Part shown: in pieces, positions 23,188 to 31,687 of the stretch
Position numbering within the stretch: position 1 is the first letter of the stretch
Layout: each line of letters starts with the position of its first letter
From: JAIYCX01 sp964353175
Lineage (GTDB): Bacteria; Bdellovibrionota_C; UBA2361; SZUA-149; DAOLCO01
DNA: 64,000 nt
Reading direction: 5' to 3'
Assembly (NCBI GenBank): GCA_964353175.1
Contig: CAYGUX010000001.1
Location: 248,001-312,000, forward strand
Program-made: the position numbers and the translations under genes
The notes under the pieces: generated by a model
The model's database searches: none
Seen by the model: only the letters and a program-made list of their open reading frames with translations
Told to the model about the DNA's origin: nothing

Positions 23188-24537
23188 TACGCCCAGGATT
23201 AATGAAGAACTAATCTGTGACGATTCCTTACAAGTTACTAATAGCACAACGAAAATTAAAACTACCCATGCCAAGAAACCTCCGTAAATATGAAAAAGAT
23301 CGAGTCTATCTTATCACAAACAGAGTAGCGGAGGGACTACCCTTTGTCCCGACAATACTGATTAACCTGTTTATCTACGGTATTATTGCCAGAGCCATAT
23401 CCCTCCATCCCAATGTTAGGCTCTGCCATTTTGTTTTCATGGGGAATCACTACCATCTTATTTTAGTTCTGAAGGGAGATCCGGATGAACTAAAGAGTTT
23501 TATGGAGTACTTTGACGGAGAAACAGCAAAGCTAATCAATAGATTCAGAGGAAGGACAGGAACAAATGTATGGGCAAAGCCATATGATGCGGAAGTTATT
23601 CTTACTTTCAGTGCGGCCCTTGAAAAAATTTCTTATCTCTATTTAAATCCAGTAATAGCAGGTCTTGTGAGAAGTATTAAGGACTATCCAGGAGTTAGTT
23701 CTTGGAGACTGTTTAAAAAAGGAGTTTCTAAAGGGTATAGATTTTTAGGCTCAGCTGGGCTTACGAGACTTCCGTTTGGGGGGATAAGCAAAAAATTAAG
23801 TTGGGAAATATTGAGGGAGAAGCAGCTTAATACAAATTTTAAAGAAAAGAATATCCTAACAATAGACCCATTTGCCTGGGCAAATTGCTTTCCTGAGGGG
23901 CAAAACAAAACTCATGAAGAACTTCGATCTCTAATCATAGAAGAGATCGAAAAAGGAGAAAAGAAAATAAAAAAACAAAGGGGTGATAAACGTATATTTG
24001 GTGCACACGAGTTATCTAAGCAGTGTTTTCATAAAAGATATATTAGTAAGAAATATCATAAAAGGTCTATATGCATTTCCACTTGCCCCTTACTTAAGAA
24101 ACAATTCGTAGATGAGTATCGAGAATTTGTTAGGCAGTGCAAGGAGGCTTGGGTTTTATTTAAGGAAACAAGAGGTCATGTCATCTGGCCTCCAGGAGCC
24201 TTCCCGCCATCTCGAGTAGTATTTGGATCCTGCCTTTCGATATAGAAGATTAGTTTTTCAATGGAGTAAATAGAGAAAGTGGAATTGGTGTTCCACCCCG
24301 TATTTCTATTTCCTTTCACCTAAAAACGGAAGCAATTATTTGCCAAAATTGGCTTTACCGAAGTAGATTTCTTAATCCTATTGGCATTAAAGATAAATAG
24401 CGGCTGAGAGAGGTAAACTATGAAACAAAAATCTTATCGACAACTCCTCCCTCTATCGAAAAGAGTGTTTTTAACTTAGATATCTATTTGGGCAATACTA
24501 TTCTAGGAACTTAGATGAAAAAGAGGTTGGTACCTAT
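23123..24537 (+). mobile_element. RAYT-bearing element bounded by a perfect 20-bp inverted repeat
   Basis: ataggtaccaacctcttttt at 23123-23142 is the exact reverse complement of 24518-24537. The 1.4-kb interval encloses a single Y1/HUH transposase gene of the REP-associated type. RAYT genes are normally flanked by palindromic REP sequences, so the repeat may be the element's boundary. A 17-bp unit (ctatgatgcctaaccac) is repeated in tandem just beyond the right end (24534-24567). The element lies directly after truncated glycosyltransferase copy 2. Confidence 0.65.
23268..24245 (+). CDS. REP-associated tyrosine transposase (RAYT, Y1/HUH family)
   Basis: 325 residues from ATG 23268 (MPRNLRKYEKDRVYLITNRV); a longer GTG-started frame from 23217 is less likely. 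The HUH-type metal-binding motif appears in HFVFMGNHYHLILVLKGD, preceded by the YLITNRV strand. The helix with the catalytic-tyrosine region reads ALEKISYLYLNPVIAGLV, as in RAYTs/IS200-like enzymes (YxxxNPV). A basic C-terminal extension (KRYISKKYHKRS) is present. Such enzymes nick and join single-stranded REP hairpins and are usually domesticated, single-copy genes. It is intact here, so it may be active. Confidence 0.88.
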   Translation: MPRNLRKYEKDRVYLITNRVAEGLPFVPTILINLFIYGIIARAISLHPNVRLCHFVFMGNHYHLILVLKGDPDELKSFMEYFDGETAKLINRFRGRTGTNVWAKPYDAEVILTFSAALEKISYLYLNPVIAGLVRSIKDYPGVSSWRLFKKGVSKGYRFLGSAGLTRLPFGGISKKLSWEILREKQLNTNFKEKNILTIDPFAWANCFPEGQNKTHEELRSLIIEEIEKGEKKIKKQRGDKRIFGAHELSKQCFHKRYISKKYHKRSICISTCPLLKKQFVDEYREFVRQCKEAWVLFKETRGHVIWPPGAFPPSRVVFGSCLSI

Positions 24538-25188
24538 GATGCCTAACCACCTATGATGCCTAACCACTTTGGATGTTGATTCCACGGTTAATTTTAGAAA
24601 GGACCTAGAGTTTGCTAGGAAACTCCTAAGTCCAGGACAGAGCATAGACATCAACCTTGAGACTAACTGGGGGCAAAGAATATTCTCTGCTGCTCCTAAC
24701 TGTCTAATTGGCGGACCTGGTACGCCTGGAGTCCATTATTAAGGTTTGGGAACCGCGAGCACGAGTATCGTGGAGGTTCGCCCCCCTTCCTCGTCTCGCT
24801 TTTTCCGCCAAACCCTTCTAAGAGATATCCATCCAAAATTTAAAAAATCTAAAAACGCTTAAACCCCTAACCTCTCGGCCTACCGCTTACCTTGATCGCA
24901 TCAAACAAAAACTCCGCTAACTAATGCTAGTAGCTACAAGGATACGTGTTCATGTAGCTACGATATAAAAGCATGTCAATTTGACATCAAAACACTTCCT
25001 TCTTCAGCTTCTCTAAAACGGCCTCAATAATCCAAGTATGGCTTGGCATTTTAATCGGAGATATGGCTTTTTCACCTACATTTTAGTTGAAAAATAAGAA
25101 GATTTTCCTTTTCAAATATAGTATATTCCTCCCATGGCATTTTTAGGCGTATTCAAATTTATTTGGCTTCATCACGAAGCTATGGAAG
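24538..25188. other. Eroded region to the right of the RAYT element
   Basis: About 650 bp without a confident gene. An open stretch of 57 codons (24569-24742) reads DVDSTVNFRKDLEFARKLLS and on to NCLIGGPGTPGVHY, has no start or ribosome site, and may be the tail of a dead gene. Beyond it, aggtttggg (24743-24751) can pair with a ccaaaccct segment near 24810, giving a loose hairpin. Nothing else recognised. Confidence 0.4.
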
Positions 25189-25482
25189 TTATTCGTGGAA
25201 AATAGATTCAATATCTCTGGCAGTATGAAGGATGCGAATAATTTGAATATTTGAACTTTTAATTCTGTAAAAGATTATATAATTTTTTATCGGAAAGCTT
25301 CTAAGTTCAGAGCCGAGCTCTTCTCTCTTTCTGCCAATTTCAGGAGATGATGCAACGGTTTGGCACTTGTCTTGAATAGAATTTATAAAACTAAGAGCAA
25401 TCGTTGGATTATCTTGGGCAATAAAATCATGGATTTCTTCTAAATCTTTTTTAGCCTCAAAGGCAAGTAAAAAAGAGCTCAT
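25189..25482 (-). CDS. parE: ParE/RelE-family toxin
   Basis: 97 residues with the ParE layout: AKKDLEEIHDFIAQDNPTIALSFINSI (N-terminal helices), IGRKREELGSELRSFPIKNYIIFYRI (core strands, with the common R-x-x-x-x-Y-x-I-(I/F)-Y-R segment) and IQIIRILHTARDIESIF (the C-terminal I-x-R-(I/V)-L-H-x-x-R-D signature). ParE toxins poison DNA gyrase. The start overlaps the antitoxin stop by 4 bp, the normal antitoxin-first arrangement. Confidence 0.9.
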   Translation of the reverse strand: MSSFLLAFEAKKDLEEIHDFIAQDNPTIALSFINSIQDKCQTVASSPEIGRKREELGSELRSFPIKNYIIFYRIKSSNIQIIRILHTARDIESIFHE

Positions 25483-25742
25483 TTTTTAGAGGCCATGGAA
25501 GCATTCTTTTTACGTAGCTCAGCAAAAACCTGATCACTATCAACGAGCTCACCGCGATCGGCTTGCTCTAAGCCAAGGGCGATATCTTTCTTCAGAGCTT
25601 GGAGTTTTAGTTCTTTCAGCTCGTCCCTTTCTTCTAAAAGCCGTAAGGCTTCGCGAATTACTTCACTAGCAGAGTTGTAACGACCAGAAGAAACCTTCTG
25701 TTGCACTAATTCTTCAAGTTGTGTTGTGAGAGAAACATTCAT
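25479..25742 (-). CDS. parD: ParD-family antitoxin
   Basis: 87 residues. The N-terminal ribbon-helix-helix MNVSLTTQLEELVQQKVSSG and RYNSASEVIREALRLLEERD is the ParD DNA-binding fold; the polar, charged C-terminal tail would wrap the toxin. ATG 25742 is followed downstream by the overlapping parE gene. The complex is expected to repress its own promoter; a palindrome lies directly upstream (25751-25769). Confidence 0.92.
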   Translation of the reverse strand: MNVSLTTQLEELVQQKVSSGRYNSASEVIREALRLLEERDELKELKLQALKKDIALGLEQADRGELVDSDQVFAELRKKNASMASKK

Positions 25743-25750
25743 ACCCTAAT

Positions 25751-25769
25751 GATAACAGTCTTCGTTATC
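25751..25769. promoter_or_regulatory. Putative ParD operator
   Basis: Perfect palindrome gataac-agtcttc... paired with gttatc, centred about 18 bp upstream of the parD start; a site of this type is expected for autoregulation by a ribbon-helix-helix antitoxin. Confidence 0.6.
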
Positions 25770-26800
25770 AAATGTCAATCATTGTGATTTGATAGAAGTT
25801 AAGTTTTTGCCTCGTTGAAATACGTTGCGGTTTTTATTGCCTCTATGAATTAATGTTTTAACTTGCTAAAATGCCCGATAAGAGGGGTTAGCGGGCATAA
25901 AGTATTGAGGTATTACAGTAAGTTATGGCTATTAGTTATATTATTAGATCGTTTTTTGTCTGATAATCGCTCAAACCACTAGATTAACACACTAAATAAG
26001 AGCTACTATCATATTCCCTCATGAAACAATTAGGCTTTACCAGAGCGAGGCTAAAAGCAATAACTATGGCAATTATCATTTTTTCTTAGAGTGCGTCATA
26101 ACTCATTGGTGAAGTCGGGTTTCCTATTATAGGATTTCAGGCTGTTGTTCATTTACATTCAAATCTGGGTAGAAGAGATTTTTAGGGTTCCGAGTTTTGT
26201 CTACATAGGCATACAAAACAGAAGAGTCCAAGATAGAAGTGCACCACCCGGAGAGTTTTCTTAGTTATGTATTGTTTTTCCTAATATGTTGCTAATAAAA
26301 TTATCCCGCATATCCCGCCCATAGGAGTTTTACTCCTTATCCCGCTCTATCCCGCCCTTAAATTTTCCATAAAAAGCTAATCCAGTTTTGTCTATTAGTG
26401 CATCTGATAGTTTTTCTAAACGATAGAGTAACTATGAAGAGATTTCGAGACGAATATATCCGTAAGATCCGTAACGGAATTTGAACGATGCGCATACAAA
26501 TCACCACTAAGCCAGTCAAATTAGAGTCTACCCACTGACTTAACCTATAGAAATACTAACTAACTTGTTAAAAAGTTAGCAGGCTAGTATTTGCGGCATA
26601 GATTACTAAGGCAAGAAACTGTAGAGTGAAACCCCTAGGATAGAAAAGGTATTAGGTAATTTAAAAGTAATTAGGCTAGCAATTGCTCTATCAATTTATG
26701 CCAGATTACCTAGAACTTCTATGATTTATTGAAAAGCTTAGAGATAAAAACAGGGATCAACAAGCATCCATACTTGCTAACCCCTTCTCGAACCCAATTT
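25770..26800. other. Gene-poor region with repeats between parD and a small membrane-protein gene
   Basis: About 1 kb with frequent stops in all frames and no gene that I can support. It contains the ATCCCGC repeat/hairpin cluster at 26303-26357 and a nested hairpin at 26551-26592 (aaatact..ctaact / agttag..agtattt). Both look like structured non-coding or repeat DNA. Confidence 0.5.
26301..26358. repeat. Four ATCCCGC motifs arranged as two 20-bp direct repeats around a hairpin
   Basis: ATCCCGC occurs at 26303, 26312, 26339 and 26349, giving two copies of a ttatcccgc-n-atcccgccc block. A perfect aggagt/actcct hairpin (26323-26337) separates them. G+C-rich against an A+T-rich background. Resembles a REP/BIME unit or an iteron-like binding array. 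Confidence 0.6.
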
Positions 26801-27160
26801 TTACTCGCTGATTTCCCATCGAGTAGATTCGGGCTTACCCTTGTGTTGACTTGAAGGAGAGTCTTCTTTTCTTATCCCCCTCAATGGAGTTGGTTTAGCG
26901 ATGCCTTTTTTCGGCTCATAAAAGAATGCGAATAAAATGAAAATAATGAAAAATCCAAACAACGCAATTGATAGTACGCTAAACACTCTCTTAGCAACCA
27001 CTTCCGATTCTTTCCGAGTAGGACCTTCAAAAGCTTTAAGTACGCCATCTTGATTTGTAGGAAAATCCGATTCCCAACATACCACAGGCTCCTCAGCGTA
27101 TGAAGATTGAACCAAAAACAACTGCATCAACACTACTGCTACAAGCAAGCGTCCGATCAT
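26801..27160 (-). CDS. Small exported membrane protein, unknown function
   Basis: 119 residues from ATG 27160, with an excellent aggagg site 8 bp upstream. The signal peptide MIGRLLVAVVLMQLFLVQSSYA is followed by a short, probably periplasmic segment (EEPVVCWESDFPTNQDGVLK), one membrane helix (VFSVLSIALFGFFIIFILFAFFY) and a basic, Ser/Pro-rich cytoplasmic tail. No family recognised. It stands alone, surrounded by repeats. Confidence 0.62.
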   Translation of the reverse strand: MIGRLLVAVVLMQLFLVQSSYAEEPVVCWESDFPTNQDGVLKAFEGPTRKESEVVAKRVFSVLSIALFGFFIIFILFAFFYEPKKGIAKPTPLRGIRKEDSPSSQHKGKPESTRWEISE

Positions 27161-27424
27161 GATCTAGTCCTCCTAATGGGGAAAAAGAAAAAAATGAGGC
27201 CGAAAGATTGCCCTCACTAGTTCCGACTAGACGATAAACCTTATGCTCTAAGCTTTCCTAAATTCTATAGTTCGATAGATGTTTAATCAAACTTTAATTT
27301 TAAAAATTTAGTACTCCTTATTAAACATTATTAAATGAATACCTAAGAAATTGTATAAGTTTGCAATTGGTGCACCAAAAAGTTTTAACGCACTAAGCAG
27401 CTCTTTTACATTCACAACTGAAGC

Positions 27425-27520
27425 TTCTACCCTTTTTGCCAAATAATTCAGGCAGCAATTAAGTGAGCTAAATGCGATCGGCTATTCTCGCTTAATACGA
27501 TCTGGGCAAAAAGGGTAGAA
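27425..27520. repeat. 96-bp inverted-repeat element with perfect 16-bp arms
   Basis: ttctaccctttttgcc (27425-27440) and its exact complement ggcaaaaagggtagaa (27505-27520) enclose an inner near-perfect stem ttaagtgag/ctcgcttaa. The right arm continues into the region duplicated in front of glycosyltransferase fragment 2 (agaagggtagaa near 22671), so the element may mark a duplication boundary. Confidence 0.65.
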
Positions 27521-27635
27521 CCTATAAACACAACGCCAACCCTCCCCAAAGTTAACGAAACTTACAGCCCAATTACCGCATCATACTTAAGAGGAAGTTT
27601 TTTGTAAGGGCCCATAATTAATCTTAATTTTCCAA

Positions 27636-29303
27636 ATGTCAGAACCATCCGAAAATCTATTCCGAAGTAACCTAGAAAAACTGATCCCCTTAGATATTGA
27701 TCTTCGCAATAATATCGCTACAAGTTTAAAGGCAGGTGAAGTTTCAATTGCAAAGGACGAGGTAGGAAAGAACATCTTAATTCGAAATGGGATTTCCTAT
27801 AACGATACACACGATGCCATTTCAGAATCAAAAAAACTTGCCACTAACATACTTAACTTAACGCATGTTTCAAGTATCGGATTTTTTGGTATAGGTGCGG
27901 GATACGTTCTTGAGGCTCTCAAAAATTCAAACAAAAGAATAGTAGTATTTGATCCAGATCTTGAAGCACTGGGAATAACCCTGTCACTGTGTAGCTTTAA
28001 TGACTTGAATTTAAAAATCACAAGCACAGTATCCGAATTCATCCAAGAAGGCCTCGATCTAATAATAGTAAATGATGCAACTAAGAATCTCTATCCTGAA
28101 CATCTATTAGAACTAAATAGTATCAGTGAGGGATTAAACCAAACATCTAAGAAAAAGAATCATAGCAAACAAAAAAAACAGCTTAAAGTCTTAGTACAAT
28201 CCAGAAGCAATATTCTTTCCGCTAGAGGCGGTGATTCTGTTGCATTGGAAAGAAGTTGTGAAGCATTAGGAAAGCTCGGTGTTGAAATGAAAATCGACCC
28301 ATTCGCTCAATGCAATCCCAAGGATTATGATCTAGTTCACTTATATAATTTTGCAACTCCTCAAGCTCTTCTGCCATTAGCGGAACAAGCGATAAAAAAA
28401 GGAACGCCCTATATAGTCACTACTCTATACGAAGACAGGCCCGCATTCTACGACAAGATGAGCATATACGGTAGAGCCATGGAAGAATACATTGATGGCA
28501 TATTCAGTCATCTCCCATTCCAGCAGATCATGGAAATTATAGGCAGAAATATTGACACTTACCCAGATAAAGGAGTTTTAGATAATCATTTTTTAGCCAA
28601 ACATGCAGCCTGTCTTCTCGCATCAGGTGAAGGTGAACGGCAACTTCTTTTAAGAGACTACCCCGAAGCTAAAAGAATAGAAATTGCTCATTTTGGATCC
28701 CAAGGTCTTCCCGAAGTATCATCAAAACTTTTCGAAGAGAAATACGGCATTAGTAACTATGTTTTATGCGTAGCAAGACTTGAATGGAGAAAAAATCAAG
28801 CCATGCTAATGAAAGCAATGGAAGATTCAGAAATTCCTGTAGTACTAGTAAAAGGAAATATCACTTACCAACCAGACTATCAAGACAGAGTGCCTTACTT
28901 TAAAAGAAAGGGAAGAAACCTTACAGTAAGTAAACTTAGCCTAGAAGAACTCGCTAGCGCATACAAAGGAGCACTTGCTCACGTACTTCCTAGTTGGTAC
29001 GAGCTTCCTGGTCTAGTCACTCTAGAGGCCGCAAGATGCGGAACGCCAGTCGTTGCAACTAAGATGGGAACTCTGCCTGACTATTTGGGAGACCTTGCCT
29101 ACTATTGCGAGCCAGGAGATATTAATTCAATAATAATTGCTATAAACCAAGCAATTAACACTCCCAAGCACTCACCTCATACCAGACAACTACAAACAAT
29201 AGCAGAAACCTACACTTGGGAAAATACGGCTAAGAAAATATTAGACGCCTATCTTTCCGTACTAGAATTAGACAGAGATCAGATAGCACTAGGGACAGAA
29301 TGA
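27636..29303 (+). CDS. Maf-like N-terminal domain fused to a GT4 glycosyltransferase
   Basis: 555 residues. Residues 1 to about 150 resemble the N-terminal/MptE-like core of Maf (motility accessory factor) proteins, with GFFGIGAGYVLEALKNSNKRIVVFDPDLEALGITLSLC as the nucleotide-binding-type strand-loop. A Lys/Ser-rich linker (KKKNHSKQKKQLK) leads to a GT-B domain. This has VLCVARLEWRKNQAMLMKAM and the E-x7-E donor-site motif in SWYELPGLVTLEAARCGTPVVA. Maf proteins transfer legionaminic or pseudaminic acid to flagellin, so the pairing with a legionaminic pathway nearby is meaningful. The stop overlaps the next start by 4 bp. Two truncated copies of its 5' end lie at 17166 and 22852. Acceptor not provable from sequence. 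Confidence 0.78.
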   Translation: MSEPSENLFRSNLEKLIPLDIDLRNNIATSLKAGEVSIAKDEVGKNILIRNGISYNDTHDAISESKKLATNILNLTHVSSIGFFGIGAGYVLEALKNSNKRIVVFDPDLEALGITLSLCSFNDLNLKITSTVSEFIQEGLDLIIVNDATKNLYPEHLLELNSISEGLNQTSKKKNHSKQKKQLKVLVQSRSNILSARGGDSVALERSCEALGKLGVEMKIDPFAQCNPKDYDLVHLYNFATPQALLPLAEQAIKKGTPYIVTTLYEDRPAFYDKMSIYGRAMEEYIDGIFSHLPFQQIMEIIGRNIDTYPDKGVLDNHFLAKHAACLLASGEGERQLLLRDYPEAKRIEIAHFGSQGLPEVSSKLFEEKYGISNYVLCVARLEWRKNQAMLMKAMEDSEIPVVLVKGNITYQPDYQDRVPYFKRKGRNLTVSKLSLEELASAYKGALAHVLPSWYELPGLVTLEAARCGTPVVATKMGTLPDYLGDLAYYCEPGDINSIIIAINQAINTPKHSPHTRQLQTIAETYTWENTAKKILDAYLSVLELDRDQIALGTE

Positions 29304-31474
29304 ATTCGAATACATATCGACCAAATATATCATTTGGAATAGTCACTGGCGGCAAAAGAAAAGCGCTACTCGAAGCTACGGTACAGAGCATTAAGCAGCT
29401 CAAAGTACCTGAATATGAAATACTTATATGTGGCAACATCACGAATCCTATAGCTGGCACCACATCAATACCATATCCAGAACCCGCCAAAGAAGGCAGA
29501 ATTGGGGCAATGAGAAATCGCATCATCGATCAGGCCCAATATGACATCATAGTTATGTGCGATGATGACATATCTTTTGATTCAAACTTCTATCAGGCAC
29601 TAAGAGAGTATGGCGATAATTACGATGTTATGTGCCCTAAGATACTCAACCAAGATGGCAGTCGATACTGGGACTGGGCCGTATTTGAATCACCTACTGG
29701 CCACCATATCATTCCCTATAACAAAACTTCAGAATACGTTTATGCCACTGGCGGAGCATGCATTCTGAAAAAACACGTAACTCAAAAGGTCCGTTGGAAC
29801 TCAGATCTAGGGTTCTATCAGAATGAAGATACTGCATTTAGCTACTCCTTAAAAGAAGCTGGTTTCATGCCAAAATGTAATCCACAGGCAATAGTGATAC
29901 ATCACGATTCCAGTATTACGCAGATGGAGGATTTCAACATAAGGCTTCCATCCGACAGATGGGTAACACATTTTAGTGGATTAAAACTAAGAGGTGCGAA
30001 CCTTGGTGACCCCAATTCATTTTCGATCTCTCAAACCTTTGACATAGAAATCCCCAACGATTTTTTCGAAAATCCGATACTACTGGAAGCTACATTTTCC
30101 CTAATAGGTTCTAGCGATTCTTACTATCCATCGAATCCTATCGGAGAAATATTTGCAAACGATGATAAAATTGGTGAGATCAAGCTAAACGAACAGAATA
30201 CGAGTGTTGATCTTAAAATTAACTTCGAAAAAGCAGACAAGCCAACGACGCTTACTGTTGTTTCCAATGCCTTAACCATTGGGGCATGGAACTTTGCTCC
30301 TAGATGCAGAAACATAGAATCATTTCTAGTTCAAGGATTAAAACTAAAAGATAGTAATGGCAAACCTATCTGTAAATCAGACCTACCTGAAAGAGTTACA
30401 GAAACTGAGAAGAAGCAATACAAACTAATTAAAAAGTCTGGCATAAGGGTTGTTGGCTCCATCACTTGCGGTAACAACGAAAGTAGAATAGTTCAAGCAC
30501 TTCTACCCAATTTAGATACGAATGGCGTGGAGATCGCCTTGGAACCTAGGATTTGTTCACACGAACAAATATCTGAACTTCGAATAAATAGTGGAGAATG
30601 GCTTAAATATCTAACAAATAACGTTCAGAGCGGTACCCGCTTAGAGGTCTTAGATAAAAACCGAGTCCCATTCGCGAATTATCATCAAAGGCAAAAAGAA
30701 ATCTGGGGTGACAAAAATATTGGATTGTCTTCAGATTCACGAAACGAAGACAGTGACCTAAAGGCTGCTTTTGATGAAGTACTAAACCTAATGAATCTCG
30801 AAAGCATAAAGTATTCCCCATACCTTACTCCCTATAATCTTATTGAACAGTGTAGCAAGATAAGCCCTCTTGAAATAACTCAAAGGCCAAAAAAATTATA
30901 TGCTGTTGAATTCTCCCCCTGGGATGATACTGGCATAGCCAGTTTTCTTCATATTGTGAAAAACTATTTTACTAATCAGGCAGAGACAGCGTTTATTGCA
31001 GTCTCCCCAGAACCTCACTTCTGGGAGTATCAACCCTCTCTAGGGGAGCGAATTAAGGATACGGCTAAGCATATTAATATTGATCTAGATACGCTACCCA
31101 ACATAACTCCCATGGAGGGATCATTTCCGGACACTACTCTATTCAATACATATCGAGCTATGGATGCAGTTTTGTATATGAGAGAATTGTCTCATCCAGT
31201 AACTTTCGTACCCGCAATATTAGCTAAATGTCCTATCGTAACTTCCTGCAATGTTCTCAACCTACAGAGCCTTAACAATTTAGGCATAGAACCAATATTA
31301 ACCTCGGAAGTTATAGAAAATGACCATAAAAGCATCGCAGAAAGACTCCACGGCATTTCGGATTCAAGAGAAAAATACAAAGAAATCGCCATTGAAACAT
31401 TCAACATCTATACAAACTGCCCCGCAGTTGAAAACCTCACCAAAGAGATACTAGCTCTCCATATGACGCAATAA
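29300..31474 (+). CDS. Long GT2-type glycosyltransferase with C-terminal extension
   Basis: 724 residues. The N-terminal about 230 form a GT-A fold: SFGIVTGGKRKALLEATVQSI, GRIGAMRNRIIDQAQYDIIVMCDDDISFD (the D-x-D nucleotide-sugar/metal site) and ATGGACILKKHV, ending with QNEDTAFSYSLKEAG (acid/base-type E-D). A beta-rich middle (about 240-360) could be a carbohydrate-binding-type or sandwich domain. The final about 200 residues (PKKLYAVEFSPWDDTGIASF onward) look like a second, GT-B-like half without a clear catalytic signature. It is translationally coupled to the Maf-like gene and so likely acts on the same glycan or protein acceptor. Confidence 0.72.
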   Translation: MNSNTYRPNISFGIVTGGKRKALLEATVQSIKQLKVPEYEILICGNITNPIAGTTSIPYPEPAKEGRIGAMRNRIIDQAQYDIIVMCDDDISFDSNFYQALREYGDNYDVMCPKILNQDGSRYWDWAVFESPTGHHIIPYNKTSEYVYATGGACILKKHVTQKVRWNSDLGFYQNEDTAFSYSLKEAGFMPKCNPQAIVIHHDSSITQMEDFNIRLPSDRWVTHFSGLKLRGANLGDPNSFSISQTFDIEIPNDFFENPILLEATFSLIGSSDSYYPSNPIGEIFANDDKIGEIKLNEQNTSVDLKINFEKADKPTTLTVVSNALTIGAWNFAPRCRNIESFLVQGLKLKDSNGKPICKSDLPERVTETEKKQYKLIKKSGIRVVGSITCGNNESRIVQALLPNLDTNGVEIALEPRICSHEQISELRINSGEWLKYLTNNVQSGTRLEVLDKNRVPFANYHQRQKEIWGDKNIGLSSDSRNEDSDLKAAFDEVLNLMNLESIKYSPYLTPYNLIEQCSKISPLEITQRPKKLYAVEFSPWDDTGIASFLHIVKNYFTNQAETAFIAVSPEPHFWEYQPSLGERIKDTAKHINIDLDTLPNITPMEGSFPDTTLFNTYRAMDAVLYMRELSHPVTFVPAILAKCPIVTSCNVLNLQSLNNLGIEPILTSEVIENDHKSIAERLHGISDSREKYKEIAIETFNIYTNCPAVENLTKEILALHMTQ

Positions 31475-31687
31475 CCTTCAAGCATACGAATAGGGTCTAA
31501 ATAAAGCTGAGGAAGTCTAAACACATCACAAGATAGATTCATATGATGCCCACTCTCATCATCTTGAATAACAAACGAAAGTTATAGCATCTTAATTAAG
31601 TAAAAAAAGATATGGCTAGGCTAGCCCTATCATACTAGTATTATTAGTATTCGCAGTATTATAAGAACGGCAATTAGGTAAAGTGAT

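Noticed and set aside
24745..24820. tRNA-like segment (ggaggttcgccc followed by ccgcca)
   Set aside because: No matching acceptor or anticodon stem could be built; only a T-arm-like resemblance.
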